The notes under the pieces were generated by a model. The model was not told the DNA's origin. It was given only the letters and a program-made list of their open reading frames with translations, and made no database searches. From positions 1 to 9,229 of the forward strand of contig CAKSUQ010000037.1 of the NCBI GenBank assembly GCA_934502625.1: DNA of 9,229 nt, read 5' to 3'. The position numbers and the translations under genes were made by a program. Below are positions 1 to 6,737 of this stretch, piece by piece; the first letter of the stretch is position 1; each line of letters starts with the position of its first letter. This DNA is from an uncultured Gemmiger sp. (GTDB taxonomy: Bacteria > Bacillota > Clostridia > Oscillospirales > Ruminococcaceae).

Positions 1-270
1 GCCCAGGGGGCCGACGAAGTCATGCACAGCCTCGCCCTCCTTGAGGGCATTCAGCTGCATGGTGCCTGCGCCGACGATCTGGAAGATGATGGAGACGGTA
101 CCCGCCTCGCGGTCAAAGCCCGCGATCGTCAGGGGGATACGCTCGGACTCCTCCTTTGCGCGGACGATGATGAACTGGCCGGCCTTCTCCTTTTTGGCGA
201 TGAGCGGCGCGTGGATCCACAGCTCGGTCACAGTGGGGTTCAGCTCCCGCCGTTTGATGATAGTAAACAA
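1..270 (-). CDS. nfnA: NfnA-like ferredoxin-NADP reductase alpha subunit, N-terminal 90 residues (runs off the window)
   Basis: This is the N-terminal FAD-binding part of the small subunit of the NfnAB/SudAB family (NADH-dependent reduced ferredoxin:NADP oxidoreductase, an electron-bifurcating cytosolic flavoenzyme). The translation begins LFTIIKRRELNPTVTELWIH. It carries the ferredoxin-reductase-like barrel signatures AGQFIIVRA (about 30-38), ERIPLTIAGFDRE (about 48-60) and DFVGPLG (84-90), all typical of NfnA. RIPLTI is the FAD-binding strand of this family. The start is a TTG at 268-270, chosen because an AAAGGAG box lies 8 bases upstream and no ATG or GTG in frame gives a better fit. The NAD-binding and 2Fe-2S parts, and a probable nfnB partner, would lie beyond base 1. 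It follows the flavoprotein gene in the same direction, separated by about 227 bases that contain a MITE-like element. The family assignment is firm; exact NfnA versus dihydroorotate dehydrogenase electron-transfer subunit rests on these motifs only. Confidence 0.85.
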   Translation of the reverse strand, partial: MFTIIKRRELNPTVTELWIHAPLIAKKEKAGQFIIVRAKEESERIPLTIAGFDREAGTVSIIFQIVGAGTMQLNALKEGEAVHDFVGPLG

Positions 271-291
271 ATTTCCCACTCCTTTTGCAAA

Positions 292-317
292 AGCGCAGTT
301 CTTCACGAAGCTGCGCT
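292..317 (-). promoter_or_regulatory. Stem-loop just upstream of the nfnA ribosome binding site
   Basis: AGCGCAG (292-298) and CTGCGCT (311-317) form a perfect 7-bp stem. Inside it, CTT and AAG can add a few more pairs. In the minus-strand transcript the stem is followed directly by UUUU and then by the AAAGGAG box of nfnA. It could be a weak attenuator, an RNA-processing or stabilising hairpin, or have no function. The U run is short for an efficient terminator. Confidence 0.35.
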
Positions 318-319
318 TG

Positions 320-501
320 CTTTAGGCAACACCGCACAATTCCCGCCTAACGGCTTAAGCACCGCTCCGGCGGCTGCGGCACGGCATCTGCGTTGCCAAA
401 ATGCTCGCCAATACACAAAGTATTGCCTGCGCTTTTGGCTTAGCATCTGCCGCACCTCGCTCGCCGTATCGGCACTTAGAATTATGCGGTGTTACCTTTA
501 G
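320..501. mobile_element. MITE-like non-coding inverted-repeat element
   Basis: The ends are an 18-bp terminal inverted repeat: GGCAACACCGCACAATTC (325-342) against the reverse complement of 479-496, which reads GGTAACACCGCATAATTC, with two mismatches. The hexamer CTTTAG occurs just outside at 320-325 and 496-501, a candidate target-site duplication, although the exact TIR/TSD border is ambiguous. There is no plausible coding sequence inside. The interior is also self-complementary: CAATAC (409-414) with GTATTG (420-425), nested within CCAAAA (396-401) and TTTTGG (433-438), plus GCCG-TAT-CGGC near 463-473. The whole element can fold into one long branched hairpin. Both TIR mismatches become G-U pairs in minus-strand RNA, the direction in which the operon is read. 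The element begins exactly at the stop codon of the flavoprotein gene, and the duplicated hexamer keeps that stop intact. It looks like a non-autonomous transposable element or a REP-like mRNA element. Confidence 0.65.
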
Positions 502-2447
502 TCTATGTTGCCTGTTTCGCGGTAGCTGCGCCAGACATTCTCGAAGAAGTCGTCGTCTTCGGGGATGGGGCGCGGGGCGCGCCAGTCGGTCTTGCAGGTG
601 CCGTCCTCGAACCACAGCTCCTGAATGAGCGGGGCTTCCGTCTCATCCAAGGCGAAGGTGAAGGTGTCCGGCAGCTGGGCGAACGGCTTGACGCCGCCCG
701 TCAGGTCGGTGTACAGGGCGCTGCCGCGGCTCTTGCCGCCGTGAGCCGTGTAGTCGGTCATGGCGGTCAGGTAGGCGCGCTGGCTCAGCAGCATGTCGCG
801 CAGGCGGTAGACCATCGCCAGCTCGGCGCGGCTGCCCGCCTTGACCGTTTGGGCAAAGTCGGCAAGCTGTGCTTCCACCTGTTTGCCGTAGGCGCGTATC
901 TGCGCGGGGTCGCGTATGGCGGCACCGCAGCGGCTCATTTCCTCGGCGGCCTGCTTCCACAGCGCGCGGACGTTGCCGGTCTCGGCCTTGCAGCCGTCGG
1001 CCAGTGCGCCCATCTCGGCCAGCGCCTCGGCGGCAGCCAGACCGAAATTGTCCGGCGCATCGCCTTGGCAGCGGGCGGCGATGTACTGCGCCGCGCGGGT
1101 GCTGCCCACCTGCCCGGCGTTCAGCGCCGTGCCGCCGGGACGGTAGACGCCGTGGCTTGCTGCGGCTTCGCCCACCGCGAACAGTCCCTTGACGTTCGTC
1201 TGCCACCAGCAGTCAATGCCCAGACCGCCGTTGTTGTGCTGGGCGCAGAGGGCGATCTCCAACGGCTGGGTGTACAAATCCACGCCCTTGTCGCGGTAGA
1301 AGTCGATGGCGGGCTGGTTCATATGCGCCAGCCGCTCGATGGGCGTGCCGAAGCAGGCGCCCGCCCGCTCCAGATACTCCCGCGCTTCGGGCAGCAGCGC
1401 ATCGTAGGAAAACGCGCCGTCCACCGGATTTTTGCGGTAATCAAGATAGACTTTGCGTCCCTTGCAGGTTTCCAGATACACAAGGATGTCGATGATCGAG
1501 CTGCCGTCGGCGACCTTGCGCACATCGAACGGCCACTGGTAGCCCTTCAAAAACAGCTTGCTCAGCATATCGTGCGCGTCGGTGAAGAAGTCCATCAAAA
1601 ACTCGCGCTCGTCACTGCCGTCCGCCGCCGTGGAAAAGACCCGCGGCAGCACCTGCATGTAGGTGCCCGACACATTCCAGCGCGGTGCAACCGACGCAAG
1701 GCCGTACTGCCACTCGGTCAGGTTTTTGCCGCGTGCGCCCGCTTCCAGTGCAAGTCCCGTCGCGCCGTACTGGCTGAACGGGTAAACGCTGTCGGCATAC
1801 ATACCGGCGGGGCCGCCGGTGGCGTAGACGACATTTTTGCATCGAATCAGCGTGAAGCGGTCAGCCTCGTCCTGCGCGGTCACATTCAGGCAGAGCAGGC
1901 CGCAGACGGTGCCGTTGTCGCTCAGCACCTTGATGACTTGGGTCTTGTCCAGCATCGGCACGCCCTTGGCCTGCACGGCTGCCTCCAAGCACTCGGTCAT
2001 CTGCTTGCTGGTGTAGGGGCCCACGCTCGTCGCGCGGCGGCGCGGGTCGTGGTCGGTCTTGTAGCCGATGTACTCGCCGTAGCGGTTGCGGGGGAACGGC
2101 ACGCCCAGCTCGACCAGCTTCAGGAAGCACTGGGTCGAGAGCGCGGCTTCGCACAGCGCAATGTCGCCGTCGACGCAGCGCCCGGCAAACAGGGTGTCGG
2201 CCATCTCGCGCACGCTGTCGGGGTCGCCCCCGGACAGGGTCAGCTTATAGTAGGTCTGCTTGTCGCTGCCGGTGTTGCGGCTGGTGCCGCCGACGCGGTT
2301 CTCGGTGACGAGGACGATGTCATGCTGCCCCAGCTGCCACAGGCGGTCGGCGGCGTTGTAGCCCGCCGCGCCGCTGCCCACAATGGCTGTGTTGCAGTTA
2401 TAGACACGCGCCGTGTAATTTCCGACACGGAAAATTTCCTGTTCCAT
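498..2447 (-). CDS. FAD-dependent oxidoreductase, fumarate reductase/succinate dehydrogenase flavoprotein family
   Basis: A cytosolic 649-residue flavoprotein of the FAD_binding_2 superfamily (FrdA, L-aspartate oxidase, tetrahydrodaidzein reductase relatives). The dinucleotide fold is at the N terminus, AIVGSGAAG at 21-29, followed by the FAD contact region GGTSRNTGSDK (53-63). NVVYATGG (205-212) is the second FAD-binding strand. HNNGGLGID (404-412), LFAVGEAAASHGVYRPGGTAL (about 422-442) correspond to the family's substrate His, FAD-pyrophosphate loop and Arg-Gly-Gly segment. The last 200 residues are helical as in FrdA. There is no signal peptide, haem site or FMN-binding domain, so it is unlike the secreted respiratory flavin reductases and probably receives electrons from NAD(P)H or a partner protein. 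The ATG at 2447 is preferred over an in-frame TTG at 2465 because AAAGGAA sits 5 bases before the ATG. It follows the SDR gene by 18 bases. The substrate is unknown; reduction of a C=C bond or reductive ether/alcohol removal is plausible. Confidence 0.85.
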   Translation of the reverse strand: MEQEIFRVGNYTARVYNCNTAIVGSGAAGYNAADRLWQLGQHDIVLVTENRVGGTSRNTGSDKQTYYKLTLSGGDPDSVREMADTLFAGRCVDGDIALCEAALSTQCFLKLVELGVPFPRNRYGEYIGYKTDHDPRRRATSVGPYTSKQMTECLEAAVQAKGVPMLDKTQVIKVLSDNGTVCGLLCLNVTAQDEADRFTLIRCKNVVYATGGPAGMYADSVYPFSQYGATGLALEAGARGKNLTEWQYGLASVAPRWNVSGTYMQVLPRVFSTAADGSDEREFLMDFFTDAHDMLSKLFLKGYQWPFDVRKVADGSSIIDILVYLETCKGRKVYLDYRKNPVDGAFSYDALLPEAREYLERAGACFGTPIERLAHMNQPAIDFYRDKGVDLYTQPLEIALCAQHNNGGLGIDCWWQTNVKGLFAVGEAAASHGVYRPGGTALNAGQVGSTRAAQYIAARCQGDAPDNFGLAAAEALAEMGALADGCKAETGNVRALWKQAAEEMSRCGAAIRDPAQIRAYGKQVEAQLADFAQTVKAGSRAELAMVYRLRDMLLSQRAYLTAMTDYTAHGGKSRGSALYTDLTGGVKPFAQLPDTFTFALDETEAPLIQELWFEDGTCKTDWRAPRPIPEDDDFFENVWRSYRETGNID

Positions 2448-2465
2448 CGCAGTTCCTTTACCCAA

Positions 2466-3233
2466 TCACAGGCGTTGGATGTGGAAGCCGCCATCCACAT
2501 CAATGTAGTTGCCGGTGGTGTAGCGCAGGCGGTCGCTGCACAGCAGGCTGACCGCACCGGCCACATCCTCCGGTGTGCCCCAGCGGGCGATGGGGAAGGT
2601 TCCCTTTTCAATCAGTGCATCGTACTTGCCCTGCACCGTGCTGGTCATATCGGTGGCAATAACGCCGGGGCGCACCTCGTTGACGAGGATGCCTTCAGCA
2701 GCCAGACGGTCGGCGTAGAGCGTCGTCAGCATCGAGATACCCGCCTTGGAGACACAGTACTCGCCGCGGCTGGTGGAGGATACCACCGAACTGCAGCTGG
2801 ATACATTGACGATGACGCCCTTGCGGCCATCGACAGGCTCCTGCGCAATCATCTGTTTGGCAATAAGCTGTGTCAGGAACATGTTGCCCTTGGTGTTGAT
2901 GCCGACAACATAGTCAAAGCTTTCCTCGCTCATATCCAGCAAATCGGCGCGAACTCTGGGGGCAACACCTGCATTATTAACCAGCACATCCACGCGGCCA
3001 AAGGCGGCCAGCGCGCCGTCAAGGATCTTCTTGCGGTCGTCGGTGGAGCCGATGTTGGCCTGCACATAGGCGCAGTCAATGCCCATTGCTTTCAGCTCAT
3101 CCAGCGCGTGCTGGTTTTTCTCCTGCGCGCCGGTGGCGACCATGACGATATTGCAGCCATCCAGACCCAGCTGTTTGGCGATGGCAAAGCCGATGCCGCG
3201 GCTGGAACCGGTGACGATTGCAGTTTTTTTCAT
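2466..3233 (-). CDS. Short-chain dehydrogenase/reductase (classical SDR, FabG-like)
   Basis: A 255-residue classical SDR, an NAD(P)H-dependent ketone/alcohol oxidoreductase. The cofactor motif TGSSRGIG is at 8-15, NNAG at 86-89, the structural Asn at 113 (GINTKGN), and the catalytic Ser146, Tyr159 and Lys163 (YCVSK). RPGVIATDM (188-196) and the C-terminal GNYIDVDGGF complete the family pattern. The length is that of FabG (about 245-255). An Arg after TGSS favours NADPH, but this is not decisive. The start is the ATG at 3233, with AGGAG about 9 bases upstream; an in-frame TTG two codons earlier sits too close to the same box. The gene lies 15 bases after the OYE-like gene and 18 bases before the flavoprotein ATG, so the three are almost certainly co-transcribed and probably act on the same molecule. 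The genomic setting suggests a dedicated carbonyl reductase and not the fatty-acid FabG. Confidence 0.88.
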   Translation of the reverse strand: MKKTAIVTGSSRGIGFAIAKQLGLDGCNIVMVATGAQEKNQHALDELKAMGIDCAYVQANIGSTDDRKKILDGALAAFGRVDVLVNNAGVAPRVRADLLDMSEESFDYVVGINTKGNMFLTQLIAKQMIAQEPVDGRKGVIVNVSSCSSVVSSTSRGEYCVSKAGISMLTTLYADRLAAEGILVNEVRPGVIATDMTSTVQGKYDALIEKGTFPIARWGTPEDVAGAVSLLCSDRLRYTTGNYIDVDGGFHIQRL

Positions 3234-3248
3234 AACCAAATACTCCTA

Positions 3249-4604
3249 TCAGCCGCGGAAGTTCGCGGGCTGCGTTTTCTTGATCTCCAAAAATTCCTTG
3301 TAGAACGGCATAAACGTCTTGCTGTCGCGGATGACGCAGCCGGTGGGCTTGTGCGCGCGGATCAGGTCGCCGCACTTGCCGCAGGTCAGGCAGACGCGCT
3401 TGGGATCGATGCGGCCATTTTTGACGATCTCGTTGGCAAAATCCGGGTCAGCAAAGGCCATGCGGCCGAACAGCATACCGTCGCAGAGACCCTGCTCCAC
3501 CGCACCGGCAGTGAACAGGTCAGCGTAAGCGCGCAGGTAGCTGGGCGCGGATGCCCAGACCGTCATTTCGGGCACGGCCTTCTTGACCGCGCCGATGCCG
3601 TGGATCATGCGGGAAAGCCCGACAAACGGGTGCTCGTCGACCTCGTACTTGCCAAAGTCGAAGGGGCGGGTCACATGGGTCGTGGCGTAGGGGTTGCCCA
3701 TCGTCAGGTTCACCATGTCCAGTCCCAGCTCGTCGTGCAGTTCATGCACAAGGCGGGTCGGCTCGGTCAAATCGGGCGTCGTGCCGCTCTCCGGGCTGAC
3801 GCCAAATCCCCACGGGTAGGCGTAGCCGTCGTAGATGCCGACGCGCGCCGTGACCATAAAGCTGTCGTCCTCGTACACCTTGGCGGCGCGGATGCCGTTT
3901 TTCAAAAGGCGGAAGCGGTTCTCAAAGCTGCCGCCGTACTCGCCGGGGCGGTTGTAGGCCGAGGACAGCTCTGCCAGCAGGTAGCCGTGGCAGCTCTTGA
4001 TGTCGACGGCGTCGAAACCGGCCTCCTTGGCGAGCTTCGCGGCCTCGCCGAACTTTTCTTCCAGCCCTTTCAGGTAGTCGTCCGTCACGATGCAGGAATC
4101 ATCCGCCGCGCGGTACTGCTCCAGAATCGGGTGGCGGTAGGCGATCATCGGGGCGGGCTTGTTGCCGGGGTTGGAGTAGCGGCCGCTGTGGTTGGCCTGC
4201 ATGATGAGGTACGGCGCATAGCCGTTGGCCTTCATGCCGGCCTCCTTGACGGCGGCGGTCATTTTCTTGAACTCGTCCAGCGTGTCGCGGGTCAGCAGCA
4301 GCTGCGTCTTGGACGAACGCCCCTCCTCCACGATGGAGATGGCCTCGAACCAGATGACCGAGCTGCCGCCGATGGCCTCGTTGACATAGCGGCGGGTCGT
4401 ATACTCGGTGGGTGCACCTTCGGGCGTCGAGTCCGCGCCCTCCATGGGCGCGATGCCCAGCCGGTTCGGGAAGGTAATATTACGCACCGTCAGCGGCTGT
4501 GCCAGCACATGGGTATCGGCTGCAAAGGGCAGGTCAACGCCCAATTCAGCGGCACGCTGCTTGACTTCTTCTAACGATTTATAGTGAAATTTTTCTTGTG
4601 GCAT
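3249..4604 (-). CDS. Old Yellow Enzyme-like FMN/4Fe-4S enoate reductase, single-module form
   Basis: A 451-residue NADH:flavin oxidoreductase family (OYE-like) TIM barrel, the type of 2,4-dienoyl-CoA reductase, BaiCD/BaiH and daidzein reductase, which reduce activated C=C bonds. RLGIAPMEGAD (48-58) starts the barrel. MQANHSGRYS (135-144) matches the family QLxHxGR flavin site. DIKSCHGYL (201-209) with NRPGEYGGSFENR (218-230) is the active-site segment, and GRMAFADPDF (380-389) the phosphate-binding end. Cys405, 408, 411 and 423 (CxxCxxC-x11-C) are placed like the 4Fe-4S ligands of the DCR group. Two oddities: the first active-site residue, usually His, is Lys203 (Cys-His follow), and the C-terminal FAD/NAD(P)H-binding domains of about 650-residue relatives are absent. 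Electrons must therefore come from another protein. The ATG at 4604 is chosen because GAGG lies 7 bases upstream; an in-frame ATG at 4640 overlaps the previous gene. The gene is 13 bases after the AraC gene. Confidence 0.88.
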   Translation of the reverse strand: MPQEKFHYKSLEEVKQRAAELGVDLPFAADTHVLAQPLTVRNITFPNRLGIAPMEGADSTPEGAPTEYTTRRYVNEAIGGSSVIWFEAISIVEEGRSSKTQLLLTRDTLDEFKKMTAAVKEAGMKANGYAPYLIMQANHSGRYSNPGNKPAPMIAYRHPILEQYRAADDSCIVTDDYLKGLEEKFGEAAKLAKEAGFDAVDIKSCHGYLLAELSSAYNRPGEYGGSFENRFRLLKNGIRAAKVYEDDSFMVTARVGIYDGYAYPWGFGVSPESGTTPDLTEPTRLVHELHDELGLDMVNLTMGNPYATTHVTRPFDFGKYEVDEHPFVGLSRMIHGIGAVKKAVPEMTVWASAPSYLRAYADLFTAGAVEQGLCDGMLFGRMAFADPDFANEIVKNGRIDPKRVCLTCGKCGDLIRAHKPTGCVIRDSKTFMPFYKEFLEIKKTQPANFRG

Positions 4605-4617
4605 TGTGTTACCTCTT

Positions 4618-5439
4618 TTATTCTTCGTCCTCATCTGCATGGGTCTTGCGGTAGGCGGTGGGTGTCAGACCGGTGGACTTTTTGAACTGGCGGGAAAAAT
4701 AGGTGAAATCATCGTACCCACACTCCGCCGCCACCTGAGTGATGCTCTTGTCCGTTTTGGTCAGCAGTATTTTGGCGCGGTTGATGCGCAGAGCGATGGC
4801 ATAGCCAATCAGGCTGTACCCGGTCTCTTCTTTGAATACATGGGCGATATAGTTTTTGTTCAGGTACAGCTCCGCCGCGATTTTATCCACGGTGATTTCC
4901 TCGGCAAAATGATGGTTGATATAGTTCATGATGTTGTAGGCCACCGTAACGCTGTGGCCTATCTTCATCGCCATAACGTCCGCGCACTCGCGGTAAATGG
5001 TAATGAATATTCTGCGCAGGTCCGCGCCCACATACAGCTCCCAGTATTTTTTCTTGGCGTTGTACTCCCGCTCCATTTCCAGAACGATATCATATAAATA
5101 GTTCCACACCGGTTCCGACACTGTAAGCAGATGGGAGAAATTTGGCGGCCGTTTGATAAAAGCCGCAATGACCTCGGGGTATTTTACCTCATTCTGGAAA
5201 AAGTCCGGCTGAACACGGATCATGTAGCGTTCATACGGGTATTCCAGCACTTCCAGATCGTGTTCTTCCAGCGTGTTCAGCACAATGACCCCGCCGCGGC
5301 CGGTCTCGTAGGTTTTGCTGCCTACGCGGTAGCGGATACGGCCATGGGTGATAAGCAGCATCTGGTAGACATTTTCGTGGTGGTTCCCCAACTTGAAGTT
5401 GGACGCATTATATCTGTGTTCAATCCGGACGTCTTCCAT
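4618..5439 (-). CDS. AraC-family transcriptional regulator with cupin sensor domain
   Basis: A 273-residue one-component regulator. Residues about 1-90 form an AraC-type cupin ligand-binding domain (LITHGRIRYRVGSKTYETGRGGVIVLN), 100-160 are helical linker/dimerisation, and the C terminus carries the double helix-turn-helix: ITVDKIAAELYLNKNYIAHVF (about 182-202) and SITQVAAECGYDDFTYFSRQF (about 232-252), followed by GLTPTAYR, the family signature end. AGGAGA precedes the ATG by 8 bases. It lies inside the run of catabolic/reductive genes, 37 bases after the transporter gene and 13 before the OYE-like gene, all on the same strand, so it probably senses the pathway substrate and activates the operon, including itself. 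Its codon use is more AT-rich than its neighbours (for example many AAA, AAT, ATT), a possible sign of separate origin or weaker expression. The ligand and operator are unknown. The Asp/Glu-rich tail (DEDEE) is unusual but not informative. Confidence 0.92.
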   Translation of the reverse strand: MEDVRIEHRYNASNFKLGNHHENVYQMLLITHGRIRYRVGSKTYETGRGGVIVLNTLEEHDLEVLEYPYERYMIRVQPDFFQNEVKYPEVIAAFIKRPPNFSHLLTVSEPVWNYLYDIVLEMEREYNAKKKYWELYVGADLRRIFITIYRECADVMAMKIGHSVTVAYNIMNYINHHFAEEITVDKIAAELYLNKNYIAHVFKEETGYSLIGYAIALRINRAKILLTKTDKSITQVAAECGYDDFTYFSRQFKKSTGLTPTAYRKTHADEDEE

Positions 5440-5476
5440 AATTCAGTTCTCCTTGCGTAAAGGGCGTTTTACCCCA

Positions 5477-6727
5477 TTATACAATATTGAAGAACAAGGT
5501 TGCCAGCAAAACATTCGCCAAGATGGCAAAGGGCTGTGCCGCGCCGTAACCGGCAGTGGGTTCCTCAGAGCCGGTGGCGCTGATGGCAGCGCCCAGACCC
5601 GGGGCAGAGGTGCAGCCGCCGGCAATCGCACCGCTGAGGATGATCCAGTTGATTTTGAATACCTTGTGGCCGACGATAAAGGCGATGAGGACCGCGATGG
5701 CCTCGACAAAGACGGCGGCGATGGCCAGCTGCAGGCCGGAGCCCATCAGAGAGTTGACGACGTCATAGCCATAACGCAGGCCGACGACGGCCATAAAGAA
5801 GGTCAGACCGGTCTGGTACAGGATGCCCAGTGCCTTCTGGTCCATGCGGAAGTTGATAGGACCAATCTTGCCGATGTAGCTGAAAATCAGTGCGGAGACG
5901 AGGATGCCGCCCGCAGCACCGAGGGAGAACTCGCCAAAGCTGCCCAAGGGGATTGTGATGTTGCCAATCAGGATACCGACAGCCGCGACCAAGCCCAGCA
6001 CCATGAAGTCCAGCGGGCCGTCCTTGAGCTTCTTCTCGTTAGCGGCGCTCTCCTGCAGTTCCTTCTCGTAGGCGGCCTTTTCAGCGGCCACGTCGATGCC
6101 GAACAGTTTGGGCAGGGCAGAAATCATCACGACGATGACCAGCACGCCGATGGGGAAGGCCACAGTGTAGCCCAGACTGATGGCGGAGGATGCAGCCTCC
6201 AGCGCGTCACCGGCAACGACATTACCGGCAGCGTCCAGCGCGGTGCCGTAGGCCGGGGTGGAGGTCATAGCACCGGCGAACATGCCGATGGTCTCAAATT
6301 CACCAACGGCGGGGTTATTCTTAAATACCAGATGGTAGGCAACCAGTGCAACAGCCATCGAGACGACCGGGATCATCACGCCGATAACGACAAACTTCGC
6401 GCCGTATTTTTTAAAGATTGCGCCGATGCTGCCGCCGACCTTCATGCCGATGGAGACAAGGAACAGCATCAGGAAGAACACAAAGAACAAATTGCTGACA
6501 ACGCCGGTCTTGAGCACCGAAGCCGCGCTGGCGTAGCCCAGTTCGCCCTCCTGCACGCCCTTGGCCCAGGCCTGTGCAATATAGCCCAGCACAATGCCGG
6601 AGAAGATACCGCCGGAAACGCCCAGCGAGAAGTTGCCGATTTTCACTTTGCCAAGCAGCAGGCCCAGTGCGATAGCGAGAAAGATCAGAAAGAACTGGTT
6701 CGTCAGAACCGAAATCAGAGTAGCCAT
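5477..6727 (-). CDS. AAE-family (aspartate:alanine exchanger, YidE/YbjL duplication) membrane transporter
   Basis: A 416-residue integral membrane protein with about ten hydrophobic segments in two homologous halves separated by a charged cytoplasmic loop (about 206-237). The halves carry matching signature loops: AGAMTSTPAYGTALDA (151-166) and AGGCTSAPGLGAAISA (369-384), the re-entrant motif of AAE exchangers such as AspT. Unlike AspT (over 500 residues), it lacks TrkA-C (RCK_C) domains in the central loop, so it is a short, unregulated-looking form. AAE members exchange a carboxylic or amino acid for its decarboxylated product, or move C4-dicarboxylates. The start is the ATG at 6727; its GGGGGA box overlaps the stop codon of the upstream amidohydrolase gene (TAAGGGGGA), indicating tight coupling. 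A longer in-frame reading from 6790 is rejected because it overlaps that gene. The 37-base gap to the AraC gene holds only a weak 5-bp inverted repeat (GTAAA 5457-5461, TTTAC 5468-5472). The substrate is inferred only from the family. Confidence 0.85.
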   Translation of the reverse strand: MATLISVLTNQFFLIFLAIALGLLLGKVKIGNFSLGVSGGIFSGIVLGYIAQAWAKGVQEGELGYASAASVLKTGVVSNLFFVFFLMLFLVSIGMKVGGSIGAIFKKYGAKFVVIGVMIPVVSMAVALVAYHLVFKNNPAVGEFETIGMFAGAMTSTPAYGTALDAAGNVVAGDALEAASSAISLGYTVAFPIGVLVIVVMISALPKLFGIDVAAEKAAYEKELQESAANEKKLKDGPLDFMVLGLVAAVGILIGNITIPLGSFGEFSLGAAGGILVSALIFSYIGKIGPINFRMDQKALGILYQTGLTFFMAVVGLRYGYDVVNSLMGSGLQLAIAAVFVEAIAVLIAFIVGHKVFKINWIILSGAIAGGCTSAPGLGAAISATGSEEPTAGYGAAQPFAILANVLLATLFFNIV

Positions 6728-6737
6728 AATATCCCCC

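Noticed and set aside
489..4574. A plus-strand open frame of 1361 codons, antisense to the flavoprotein, SDR and OYE-like genes
   Set aside because: It mirrors the codon bias of the three well-recognised minus-strand genes, has no ribosome binding site, is rich in Ala/Val/Gly/His/Gln low-information sequence, and matches no family I recognise.
5440..5476. Terminator between the transporter and AraC genes
   Set aside because: Only a 5-bp stem (GTAAA/TTTAC) without a T run; too weak to call.
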